This document shows, one piece after another, positions 9,372-16,233 of a stretch of DNA of 22,439 nucleotides. Made by a program: the position numbers and the translations under genes. Every line of letters starts with the position of its first letter. Positions within the stretch are counted from its first letter, which is position 1. The stretch lies in NCBI GenBank assembly GCA_028868235.1, contig JAGWUW010000006.1, positions 1-22,439 of the forward strand. The letters run 5' to 3'. The notes under the pieces were generated by a model. The model ran no database searches, was not told the DNA's origin, and saw only the letters and a program-made list of their open reading frames with translations. The stretch is from Betaproteobacteria bacterium. GTDB taxonomy: Bacteria; Pseudomonadota; Gammaproteobacteria; Burkholderiales; Rhodocyclaceae.

Positions 9372-10893
9372 GGATATTCCTTCCGGCGAACACCGCGCGC
9401 TGGATCAGCGGCGATATGCGATAACGGTCCTCGCCGTAGCTGGCGCCGAGATTGGCCAGCACGGTGCGTATAGTGGCGACGCCGACCTGGTCAGCCCAGG
9501 CCAGCGGCCCCTGTGGGTAATTGACACCGAGGCGCATGGCCTGATCGGCGCCCTTTTCGGTGCACACACCTTGGTTGACCGCATCGGCGGCTTCATTAGC
9601 CAGCATGGCGACGGTGCGCATGACGACCAGCCCCGGCACATCGAGGAAGCGCGACACGGCGAAGCCGGCTGACTGCAGCAGACCAATCGCCGAAGCGACA
9701 GCGGCAGGATCGGATTGCTCAGCCGCGGCGATGGCCAGACGCGTCGCTTTGCCGTAATCAAGCGCCAGATCGATGACAACCAGGTTGGCAATGCCCGACT
9801 CGGCGGCGCGCTGCGTGGCACTACGGCCGTCGGTGACATACAGTTTGGCGAAGCCGATTTCAGCAATGCGGCCGTCGCTGTCCGGAGCCCGAGTAAAGGA
9901 CAGACCGGAATGCTGCAAGCGCTCGACCAGCGTTTCGGCGAAATCGGATTCGCCATAGACTGTGATCATTCCAGCCGGCGTTTGCGCAGCTTCGGTCCGT
10001 GGCTCGGGCTTCACTGCACCCTCGCGGTAATCATAGAAGCCGCGACCGGTCTTCTTGCCATAGAAACCGGCGTCGACCAACTCCTGCTGGATCAACGAGG
10101 GCAGGAAGCGCTGGTCGTTGTAGAAGGCGCGCCAAACCGAGTTGGTCACGGCGAAATTGACGTCGTGGCCGATCATGTCCATCAATTCGAACGGCCCCAT
10201 GCGGAAACCGCCGGCCTCGCGGCAGCAGGCGTCGATGGTGGCGTAATCGGCGGCGCCCTCCTGGGCGATACGCAGTGCTTCGGCGTAGTACGGGCGGGCG
10301 ACGCGATTGACGATGAAGCCCGGCGTCGACTTGGCGTGCACCGCCGTCTTGCCCCAGGCATTGGCCGTGGCAAACAACGTGTCGGCAACGGCTTTGTCGG
10401 TAGCCAGGCCGGAGACAATCTCGACCAAAGCCATCAGCGGCGCCGGGTTAAAGAAGTGCAGACCGGCCAGCCGCTCAGGATGCTTCAGCGCGGCGCCGAT
10501 AGCGGTGACCGAGATGGACGAGGTATTGGTGCCGAAAATGCAATCGGAACCAACGATAGCCTCAAGGTCGGTGTACAGCTTCTGCTTGGCCTCGAGGTTC
10601 TCGACGATGGCTTCGACAACCAGCGCAGCATCGGCTAGATCGCTCAATTGTTCAACGGCCACTAGGCGCTCGCCGGCGGCCTGGGCGGCGACGGCGCTCA
10701 TCTTGCCCTTGTCGGCCAGCTTGGCAAATTGGGCGCGGATGCCAGCTTCGGCACGTGCGGCGGCATCCGGCCGGGCATCAAGCAGCTTGACCGGATGACC
10801 GGCTGCAGCCGCCACCTGGGCGATACCGGCGCCCATGGCGCCGGTGCCGACTACGGCGATGACGGCCTGTTGGGGTAGGGGTGTATGACTCAC
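9364..10893 (-). CDS. paaH: 3-hydroxyadipyl-CoA dehydrogenase PaaH
   Basis: A 509-residue NAD-dependent dehydrogenase of the 3-hydroxyacyl-CoA family. The N-terminal Rossmann domain shows GTGAMGAGIAQ, and the catalytic His lies in AGLHFFNPAPLMALVEIV. Two C-terminal 3HCDH modules follow, the second degenerate, as in the long (about 500-residue) PaaH form. I chose GTG 10893 as start: GGAGAG lies 7 bp upstream and the start is 4 bp after the paaG stop. An in-frame upstream start at 10923 would overlap paaG and lacks a ribosome site. It oxidises 3-hydroxyadipyl-CoA to 3-oxoadipyl-CoA for PaaJ. Confidence 0.93.
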   Translation of the reverse strand: MSHTPLPQQAVIAVVGTGAMGAGIAQVAAAAGHPVKLLDARPDAAARAEAGIRAQFAKLADKGKMSAVAAQAAGERLVAVEQLSDLADAALVVEAIVENLEAKQKLYTDLEAIVGSDCIFGTNTSSISVTAIGAALKHPERLAGLHFFNPAPLMALVEIVSGLATDKAVADTLFATANAWGKTAVHAKSTPGFIVNRVARPYYAEALRIAQEGAADYATIDACCREAGGFRMGPFELMDMIGHDVNFAVTNSVWRAFYNDQRFLPSLIQQELVDAGFYGKKTGRGFYDYREGAVKPEPRTEAAQTPAGMITVYGESDFAETLVERLQHSGLSFTRAPDSDGRIAEIGFAKLYVTDGRSATQRAAESGIANLVVIDLALDYGKATRLAIAAAEQSDPAAVASAIGLLQSAGFAVSRFLDVPGLVVMRTVAMLANEAADAVNQGVCTEKGADQAMRLGVNYPQGPLAWADQVGVATIRTVLANLGASYGEDRYRISPLIQRAVFAGRNIHD

Positions 10894-10897
10894 GTTT

Positions 10898-11692
10898 TCA
10901 CTCTCCGGTGAAATTCGGCGCACGCTTTTCCATGAAGGCAGCTACACCCTCGGCGTAATCCGGACTCCAACCCAGTTCGCGCATGAAGCTGCCCTCGAAG
11001 GACAGTTGCTGCTCCAGCGTGTGGCCCGGTGCAGCGTGCATGGCCTGACGAGTGCGCACCAGCGCCTTGGTCGGCATAGCGGACAGTTGCTTGGCCAGGG
11101 CATCGATACGGGCGGCGAAATCGGCATCCTCGGCGCACTCCCAGATAAGCCCCCATTCGGCTGCCTTCTCGGCTGGCAGCTTGTCGGCGAGGAGGGCCAG
11201 TCCCATGGCACGGGCCATCCCGACGCGCTGCGGAAGGAACCAAGTGCCGCCGGTATCCGGAATCAGGCCGATCTTGGAAAACGCCTGCAGGAAGGAGGCC
11301 GATTTGGTCGCAATAACCAAGTCGCAGGCCAGCGCCACGGAAGCCCCGGCGCCGGCGGCGATGCCGTTGACTGCGGCGATGGTCGGCACGCGCAGGTTCT
11401 GCAGACGCATGATCAGCGGTTTGTAGTTACGTTCGACGACATTACCGATGTCCGGCATCCGGCCGTCGATTTTCGCCATGTCCGGGTCGGCCAGATCCTG
11501 ACCGGCCGAAAAGGCACGGCCGGCACCAGTCAGGACCAGCACGCGAATGGCATGATCGCTCTGGACGCGGTCCAGCGCGGTACGCAATTCGGCATGCATC
11601 TCGCCGGTGAAGCTGTTCAATTTCTCCGGACGGTTCAGGGTCAGGCGGGCTATGCCGGCCTCGACGGTGAAACTAATGGTTTGAAAGTTCAT
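10898..11692 (-). CDS. paaG: 1,2-epoxyphenylacetyl-CoA isomerase PaaG
   Basis: A 264-residue crotonase-fold isomerase expected to convert the ring epoxide to oxepin-CoA. The oxyanion-hole segment AFSAGQDLADP is at residues 60-70. The first crotonase Glu is absent (GAGASVAL, 114-121). The catalytic acid is Asp146 in GLIPDTGGTWFLP, the pattern of PaaG rather than a hydratase. It is preceded by TGGAGAA and ATG 11692. It lies 120 bp after paaZ and runs straight into paaH. Confidence 0.93.
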   Translation of the reverse strand: MNFQTISFTVEAGIARLTLNRPEKLNSFTGEMHAELRTALDRVQSDHAIRVLVLTGAGRAFSAGQDLADPDMAKIDGRMPDIGNVVERNYKPLIMRLQNLRVPTIAAVNGIAAGAGASVALACDLVIATKSASFLQAFSKIGLIPDTGGTWFLPQRVGMARAMGLALLADKLPAEKAAEWGLIWECAEDADFAARIDALAKQLSAMPTKALVRTRQAMHAAPGHTLEQQLSFEGSFMRELGWSPDYAEGVAAFMEKRAPNFTGE

Positions 11693-11734
11693 TCAGTTCT
11701 CCAAAACGTGTACAGGAATCGCAGTGAGCCCGCT

Positions 11735-11768
11735 CAGAGCACCCCGAGGACACCAGAGCACCGCGAGC
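11735..11768. repeat. Two-copy 15-bp direct repeat in the paaZ-paaG gap
   Basis: Copies CAGAGCACCCCGAGG (11735-11749) and CAGAGCACCGCGAGC (11754-11768) match at 13 of 15 positions and are 19 bp apart start to start. They lie in the 120-bp non-coding gap between paaZ and paaG, next to a TGAGC-CC-GCTCA dyad (11725-11736). The function is unknown. It may simply be a small duplication. Confidence 0.5.
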
Positions 11769-11812
11769 ATCGCAGGGCCGGGAAGGCAGGCGCAGTAGAT
11801 TCATGCATGCGT

Positions 11813-13480
11813 TTAGACGTGATAGCGACGTTGGACGACAACAAAGCGGTTGGCGACGAAAGCCGCATCGGCGTAGGACGCATTGGCAGCCGGGTTGCCG
11901 CCGGTGCCGTGGTAGTCGGAATAGGCTGCTGACTGGTTGACGAACACACCGCCGGTCAGATTAATCGACAGCGCGACCTTCGAACGCATGGTAGCGGCGG
12001 TCATGGCGTCGATGACTTCCGGCTTGGTCGAATAGATGCCAGCAGTCAGCGCGCCATGGGTGGACACGATGCGTTCGGACAAGGCGATGGCGGCGGCAGT
12101 GTCAGGCACCTTGACGATGAAACTGATCGGACCAAAACGCTCTTCCATATAGGCATGTTCGTCGGCCACATCGCAGGCGAGCAGCACCGGCGTGCGCACA
12201 ACAGCCTTGGGAAACTCAGGATTTTCGAGCTTGTTCGAGGCCAGTACGACCTTGCCCAGGGTGCCGCTATCCGCCATCTCGATGCGCTTCAAGGTATCGG
12301 CCGATTGCACGGCACCGAGCACAGCATGGGCAACCTCTGGCTTGGACAGGAAGCCGGAAACGGCCCTGGCCAGATCGGCGCAGACCTCGTCGTAGGACTT
12401 GTGGCCGTCTTCGGTCTCAATACCGCCGGCCGGCACGAAGATGGCCTGCGAGGTAGTACACATTTGACCGGAGTAGAGCGACAGCGTGAAGGCCAGGTTA
12501 CGCAGCATCGCCTTGTAGGCATCGGTCGAATCGATAACGATATTGTTCACGCCAGCCAGTTCGGCATAGACGCGGGCCTGGCGGCAGTTGTCGATCAGCC
12601 ACTGACCAAAGACATTGCCCCCCGTGAAATCGATCGACTTAACGGCTGGATGGGTGACAAGCTTCTGCGTGGTGCCGCGGTCTGCCGCGACGCACAGGGT
12701 CACCAGGTTGGGGTCGATATTGTTTTCAGCCAACACAGCGCGGATGGTACGCACGGTGATCGCGGCCGGCAGGATGGCGTTGCTATGCGGCTTGACGATC
12801 ACGGCGTTGCCCGTCGCCAGCGCGGCAAACAGGCCGGGGTACGTGTTCCAAGTCGGGAAGGTACCGCAACCGACGACAACACCAACCCCCTGCCCAACCA
12901 GTTCGAAGTGCTTTTTCATGACCAGCGGCGGGTTTTTGCCTTGCGGCTTGTCCCACACGGTTTCGGCCGGCACAAAACTCATTTCGCGATAAGCATAGGC
13001 AACAGCTTCCAGGCCGCGATCCTGAGCGTGCGGGGCGCCGGCCTGGAAAGCCATCATCCAACCCTGGCCGGTGGTCATCATGACAGCATGGGCCAGCTCG
13101 AAGCTCTGCTTGTTCAGGCGGTCGAGGATCTCCAGGCAAACACCGGTGCGCCCATCGGCACCCGCCTTTTGCCAACCGACCATGGCCTGCTGCCCCGCTG
13201 CGATCAGCACTTCATGGTCGCATACCGGGTATTGCACCCCCATCTCGATGCCGTATGGCGACTGCTCCCCCCCAACCCACCCCTTCTGACCCGGCTGATC
13301 GAGCACAAACTGCTTGCCCAGATGCCCTTCAAAAGCCTTCTTACCGTCTTCGGCTGCTGCTTCGCCGTAGGTCTTCGGACTCGGCATCTCGTTGTAGGCC
13401 GACCAGTAGCCGCGACTGCGGATGGCATCCATAGCGCCATCCAGCGTGGCACGATGTTTCTCGAGAAGGGGGTGGGACAT
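11813..13480 (-). CDS. paaN: Ring-opening aldehyde dehydrogenase PaaN (PaaZ aldehyde dehydrogenase type, no MaoC hydratase domain)
   Basis: A 555-residue aldehyde dehydrogenase of the PaaN group, which oxidises the reactive ring-opened semialdehyde of the phenylacetate pathway. Visible features are the NAD-site VKPHSN (Lys230), the active-site Glu307 in YAELAGVNN, and the nucleophile Cys341 in YSGQMCTTSQ. Enterobacterial PaaZ is about 680 residues, with a C-terminal MaoC-like oxepin-CoA hydrolase domain. Here the protein ends at the dehydrogenase, so the hydrolase must be encoded elsewhere. ATG 13480 follows AAGGAG; an upstream start at 13543 would add 21 residues and run into the -10 region of the proposed promoter. 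It is the first gene of the minus-strand operon. Confidence 0.92.
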   Translation of the reverse strand: MSHPLLEKHRATLDGAMDAIRSRGYWSAYNEMPSPKTYGEAAAEDGKKAFEGHLGKQFVLDQPGQKGWVGGEQSPYGIEMGVQYPVCDHEVLIAAGQQAMVGWQKAGADGRTGVCLEILDRLNKQSFELAHAVMMTTGQGWMMAFQAGAPHAQDRGLEAVAYAYREMSFVPAETVWDKPQGKNPPLVMKKHFELVGQGVGVVVGCGTFPTWNTYPGLFAALATGNAVIVKPHSNAILPAAITVRTIRAVLAENNIDPNLVTLCVAADRGTTQKLVTHPAVKSIDFTGGNVFGQWLIDNCRQARVYAELAGVNNIVIDSTDAYKAMLRNLAFTLSLYSGQMCTTSQAIFVPAGGIETEDGHKSYDEVCADLARAVSGFLSKPEVAHAVLGAVQSADTLKRIEMADSGTLGKVVLASNKLENPEFPKAVVRTPVLLACDVADEHAYMEERFGPISFIVKVPDTAAAIALSERIVSTHGALTAGIYSTKPEVIDAMTAATMRSKVALSINLTGGVFVNQSAAYSDYHGTGGNPAANASYADAAFVANRFVVVQRRYHV

Positions 13481-13545
13481 CGATATCTCCTTGGCAAAGC
13501 CTGTTCTTGAACAAAGGCGCAAACACGTGGCGCCAATCTGCATAC

Positions 13546-13574
13546 ACGATACGAATTATCTTTTCAGTAGTCAA
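13546..13574 (-). promoter_or_regulatory. Predicted sigma70-type promoter of the paa operon
   Basis: On the minus strand, a TTGACT -35 box (13574-13569) is followed after exactly 17 bp by TATCGT (13551-13546) as -10. This gives a leader of about 60 nt before the paaN start at 13480. The -10 box is imperfect (4 of 6), as expected for a regulated promoter, and it overlaps one half of a spaced dyad. Confidence 0.55.
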
Positions 13575-13585
13575 TAAAAAGTATC
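13548..13585. promoter_or_regulatory. Spaced dyad operator GATAC-N28-GTATC on the paa side
   Basis: GATAC at 13548-13552 and GTATC at 13581-13585 are separated by exactly 28 bp. Seen from paaN, the distal half lies just upstream of -35 and the proximal half covers the -10 box, so a bound protein would block RNA polymerase. All four half-sites in the intergenic region read YGATAC. The geometry resembles the spaced TGATTC/GAATCA operator of E. coli PaaX as I recall it. Confidence 0.5.
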
Positions 13586-13742
13586 GTTAAATTAACGAAC
13601 AACCATAATTCTGTTTATAGAAATAGATTTCTCAATATTTTTATTTATCAACAAAATCAGTGATTTTTAACCGTAAAACTCATGACGCACCCTTTTGTTT
13701 TCGAAATTCAGAATTAGTTCCCCAAACATTTTTTGTTTATCT

Positions 13743-13780
13743 GATACAAATTTTGTTGACTTGTGCGATCAGGATGTATC
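13743..13780. promoter_or_regulatory. Spaced dyad operator GATAC-N28-GTATC on the diiron-oxygenase side
   Basis: GATAC at 13743-13747 and GTATC at 13776-13780 again have a 28-bp spacer. The arms extend to TGATACA and TGTATCA (13742-13748 and 13775-13781). The arrangement relative to the promoter mirrors the paa side: distal half upstream of -35 and proximal half overlapping -10. Confidence 0.5.
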
Positions 13781-13782
13781 AT
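13756..13782 (+). promoter_or_regulatory. Predicted promoter of the diiron-oxygenase/transporter operon
   Basis: TTGACT (13756-13761) serves as -35 and TATCAT (13777-13782, 5 of 6) as -10, with a short 15-bp spacer. CATTAT (13780-13785) with an 18-bp spacer is an alternative. The leader to ATG 13857 would be about 65-70 nt. The short spacer suggests a weak or activator-assisted promoter. Confidence 0.45.
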
Positions 13783-13856
13783 TATTCGAACCACGCCACC
13801 GGATCCGCTCCGGATGGCATTCCGAATGTTGATGAAGCACCTACAAGGAGTGAGAC

Positions 13857-14885
13857 ATGGCAAGTAACAAGGAACGTTTTGCAGACAAGATGGAATTCCC
13901 GCCGGCAACCCCGCAACCGAACGTCTATCCGCTATCCTGGAACAGCAAGACCAAGAAGCTGCAGGAAGTCTGGGAAGCCGCACTACGCGAGAACTGGGAT
14001 CCGGAAAAGCTGCCCTGGGACACGCTGGACGTGGACAGCTACACCTGGGAAGAGCGCGAATCCATCGCCTATTGGTGGAGCCTGCTGTCCGTATTCGATG
14101 CGTCCGCCCCCCCGGTCTTCGCCGAAGCGCTGATCAAAACCTATGAGGTGCACGAGGAAGACCCGGTCCGCAAATGTTTCTTCTCTGTGACCCGCGACGA
14201 GCAGAACCACGAAATCATGTGCGGCCTGGCGATCACCAAGCTGCTCGGCCACCCGGACCCGCTGACCTATGCGCCGAAGACCGAACTCGGCAAGCGCCTG
14301 CAGAAAAACGTGCAGTGGCTGTACTTCAATGGCGGCCGTTACTGGACCGGCTACAAGCAGGCCGTGCCGAAATATGACCTGGCCGTCCTGTTCAGCTCCT
14401 TCCTGATGGGCGAAATCGCTGCCGCCACCATCTTCAAGCAGATGTACGAAAACTCCCGTGAGGCTGTCTTTAAGGAAGGCTTCAAGAACATTGGTCGCGA
14501 CGAAGGCCGCCACATGGCCATTTGCATGGCAGTCATGGAACGCGACTACCCGGGTCTGGACGAATCGACCAAGGCCATCGTCACCAAGCAGATCCGTGCC
14601 GGCTACCTGTTCCTGTCCGCCGTGCTGTTCGAGCCGCCGATGGAATTCTGGGACCTGCCGTCCGATTTCATCGCCAACCAACGTGAAGCCGAAGAAGTCG
14701 CGCGCGGGGCCGGCTTTGGCATCCCGACCTACGACGCCAAACTGCAGAACTGGAAGAACGCGATGATCAACCTGAAGGGCGTGCTCGACCGCTACAACAT
14801 TCCCTTCCCAGCCATCCCGGAAGTTGGCATTACCGGTCAGGAGATCAGCGACATCGACATGGAAGACATCATTCCGGTGTTCTAA
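13857..14885 (+). CDS. Uncharacterised ferritin-like diiron carboxylate protein, probable oxygenase component
   Basis: A 342-residue, mostly helical soluble protein. I do not recognise a named family, but the diiron ligand pattern is clear: Glu90, Glu115-x-x-His118 (DEQNH), Glu186 (LMGEIAAA), and Glu216-x-x-His219 (DEGRH). The spacing is 25 and 30 residues within each half, with a turn near 101-103 that makes Glu90 a sensible partner of Glu115. This is the E/ExxH-E/ExxH layout of ribonucleotide-reductase-R2-like, desaturase and monooxygenase proteins. It is distinct from PaaA, which is also in this window, and shorter than BoxB (about 470). A ferredoxin reductase follows, so it most likely activates O2 for hydroxylation, epoxidation or desaturation. 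The substrate is unknown. The start has AAGGAG 6 bp upstream. Confidence 0.85.
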   Translation: MASNKERFADKMEFPPATPQPNVYPLSWNSKTKKLQEVWEAALRENWDPEKLPWDTLDVDSYTWEERESIAYWWSLLSVFDASAPPVFAEALIKTYEVHEEDPVRKCFFSVTRDEQNHEIMCGLAITKLLGHPDPLTYAPKTELGKRLQKNVQWLYFNGGRYWTGYKQAVPKYDLAVLFSSFLMGEIAAATIFKQMYENSREAVFKEGFKNIGRDEGRHMAICMAVMERDYPGLDESTKAIVTKQIRAGYLFLSAVLFEPPMEFWDLPSDFIANQREAEEVARGAGFGIPTYDAKLQNWKNAMINLKGVLDRYNIPFPAIPEVGITGQEISDIDMEDIIPVF

Positions 14886-14914
14886 GCAGACATTCAGCAA
14901 ACAGTTTTGCCCCG

Positions 14915-14943
14915 GCCGACGTTCCCAACAGGGGCGTCGGCCT
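14915..14943 (+). other. Strong intercistronic hairpin between the diiron gene and its reductase
   Basis: GGCCGACG (14915-14922) and CGTCGGCC (14936-14943) form a perfect 8-bp stem. Wobble and GC pairs extend it to 12 bp with a 5-nt loop CAACA. Only two T residues follow, so it is a poor intrinsic terminator. In a 99-bp gap between two genes of one operon it more likely stabilises the upstream mRNA or lowers reductase expression relative to the oxygenase. Confidence 0.55.
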
Positions 14944-14984
14944 TGCTGCAACAGAGAAACCCAAAACCCACAGGGGAAGACAAA

Positions 14985-16037
14985 ATGGCTCGCATCATCA
15001 TGCAACCCTCCGGCAAGTCAGTCGATTGCGCCTACGGCGACACCGTGCTGATGGCCCTGGAAAAGGCCGGCTACGCGCTGCCTAATAACTGCCGCGCCGG
15101 TGCCTGCGGCGAATGCAAGGTCAAGGTCACACAAGGCCAGTTCGACCAAGGCATGGTCCTCGACATGGCGTTGTCGCAGGAAGAACGCAAACAAGGGTAC
15201 GGCCTGATGTGCATGGCCAAGCCGATCTCCGAAGAACTGACCATCGAATGGGGTACGCAGGATGCCAAGCCCAAGCTCTTCCCGCCACGTGAAGACGCCC
15301 TGTTCGTCGTTACCGACAAAAAGGCCATCGCCGCCCGCGTCGTCGAACTACGCCTGCGTCCAGTCGGTCAGCCGATCCGCTACTGGCCCGGCCAATACGT
15401 CACCATCGGCAACCCGCGCGCCGACATTCCGGCCCGCGCCTACTCCATTTCCAACGCCCCGCGCCCAGATGGCGAACTGGTCCTGCAAGTCGCGCGTGCC
15501 GACGGGGGCGTCACCAGCAACTGGATACACGATCAGCTCATCATCGGCGAAAGCGTCAAGATTTCCGGCGCCTATGGCACTTTCATCGGCGATCCGTCGG
15601 TGGACACCCCGGTGCTGTGCATCGCTGCCGGTACCGGTCTGGCACCCGTGCTCGCCCTGGCCGAAGCCGCCCTACGCCGCGGTTTCCGCAAGCCAGTGAC
15701 CATGCTGTTCTCGGCCCGCACGCAGGAAGACGTCTACAGTCTGGGCATGATGGCCTGGTGGCGCACCAAGCACCGTAACTTCGACTACAAGATCACGCTA
15801 ACGCGCGAACAGCAGGACGGCTACCTGCACGGCCGCGTCGACGCCGTTCTGCCACAACTTTTTCCTGACCTATCGAAGCACACCATCTTTGCAGCCGGTA
15901 GCCCGGAATTCGTCGATACCAGTGTCGCCGCTGTCAAGAAACTGGGTGCCAAGGATGAACTGATTCACACCGAAGGATTCTTCGCCCAGCAACAACCGGT
16001 AGTTGCCGATGCCGAGCATCTGCTCAGCGCAACTTGA
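14985..16037 (+). CDS. Oxygenase NAD(P)H reductase with N-terminal 2Fe-2S ferredoxin and FAD/NAD domains
   Basis: A 350-residue electron-transfer protein. The N-terminal plant-type ferredoxin has Cys36, Cys41, Cys44 (CRAGACGEC) and Cys76 (LMC). Next comes the FAD domain with RAYS at residues 151-154, then the pyridine-nucleotide domain with GTGLAP at 216-221 and a C-terminal EGFF near 330. This ferredoxin-first order is that of monooxygenase reductases such as MmoC, TmoF or XylA, and it is the reverse of PaaE in the other arm. ATG 14985 follows AGGGGA. It is the natural partner of the diiron protein encoded 99 bp upstream, forming a two-component oxygenase. Confidence 0.9.
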   Translation: MARIIMQPSGKSVDCAYGDTVLMALEKAGYALPNNCRAGACGECKVKVTQGQFDQGMVLDMALSQEERKQGYGLMCMAKPISEELTIEWGTQDAKPKLFPPREDALFVVTDKKAIAARVVELRLRPVGQPIRYWPGQYVTIGNPRADIPARAYSISNAPRPDGELVLQVARADGGVTSNWIHDQLIIGESVKISGAYGTFIGDPSVDTPVLCIAAGTGLAPVLALAEAALRRGFRKPVTMLFSARTQEDVYSLGMMAWWRTKHRNFDYKITLTREQQDGYLHGRVDAVLPQLFPDLSKHTIFAAGSPEFVDTSVAAVKKLGAKDELIHTEGFFAQQQPVVADAEHLLSAT

Positions 16038-16039
16038 CC

Positions 16040-16078
16040 TACTAACATCGAAGTGATTCAATCAGTCACATATTAGTA
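16040..16078. promoter_or_regulatory. Concentric 39-bp dyad upstream of the transporter genes
   Basis: Arms TACTAACAT (16040-16048) and ATATTAGTA (16070-16078) match at 8 of 9 positions. Their centre coincides with a perfect 11-bp palindrome TGATTCAATCA (16054-16064). The site is AT-rich with no following T-run, so it suits protein binding more than termination. A weak promoter-like pair, TTGACC (16034-16039) and TTCAAT (16057-16062) with a 17-bp spacer, overlaps it. This suggests the importer genes may have a second, regulated start. Confidence 0.4.
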
Positions 16079-16158
16079 AATTTCCAGCCAAAAGACCGGG
16101 CCCCAGAACAGAAAAACCCGGCGGATGGATGACGACCAGAACAATCACAGGAGAAGAC

Positions 16159-16233
16159 ATGAAATCCGCAGTCGTGAACTCCGGCCCACAGCCTATCCAG
16201 GCTGACATGGCCACCCGGACAGGGAGTGCGTGA
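16159..16233 (+). CDS. Possible 24-residue leader peptide upstream of livH
   Basis: A short reading frame, MKSAVVNSGPQPIQADMATR then TGSA, begins at ATG 16159 behind a strong AGGAGA site and stops with a TGA that overlaps the livH ATG (TGATG). No hydrophobic segment or motif is visible. It could be a true small protein, or a leader that couples translation into livH. It may also be chance, since livH has its own AGGGAG site. The remaining 16038-16158 holds the dyad and a CCGGG-N16-CCCGG inverted repeat but no other gene. Confidence 0.35.
   Translation: MKSAVVNSGPQPIQADMATRTGSA

Larger units (their letters stand above)
13481..13856. promoter_or_regulatory. AT-rich divergent control region between the paa operon and the diiron-oxygenase operon
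   Basis: This 376-bp stretch holds no convincing gene and is visibly AT-rich (about 13550-13790) against GC-rich flanks. It contains two outward promoters, two copies of GATAC-N28-GTATC, a perfect palindrome TCGTTAAATTAACGA (13584-13598) touching the distal half-site on the paaN side, and a central dyad AGAAAT-AG-ATTTCT (13619-13632). The 5' leader of the plus-strand operon includes a small stem ATCCG-CTC-CGGAT (13803-13815) and an AAGGAG site at 13845-13850. The middle portion shows A/T tracts that may bend DNA. Confidence 0.8.

Noticed and set aside
12056..13510. A 484-codon open frame opposite paaN
   Set aside because: The product is His/Gly-rich without a family signature and lies antisense to a full aldehyde dehydrogenase gene.
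13857..14885. Ribonucleotide reductase R2 as identity of the diiron protein
   Set aside because: There is no adjacent large subunit, a ferredoxin reductase follows instead, and I could not locate an R2-like radical tyrosine context.
13983..15005. A 340-codon open frame opposite the diiron protein gene
   Set aside because: The diiron motifs and ribosome site support the plus strand; the antisense product shows no motif.
16096..16121. CCGGG-N16-CCCGG inverted repeat as a terminator after the reductase gene
   Set aside because: The stem is short, the loop is long and no T-run follows in either direction.
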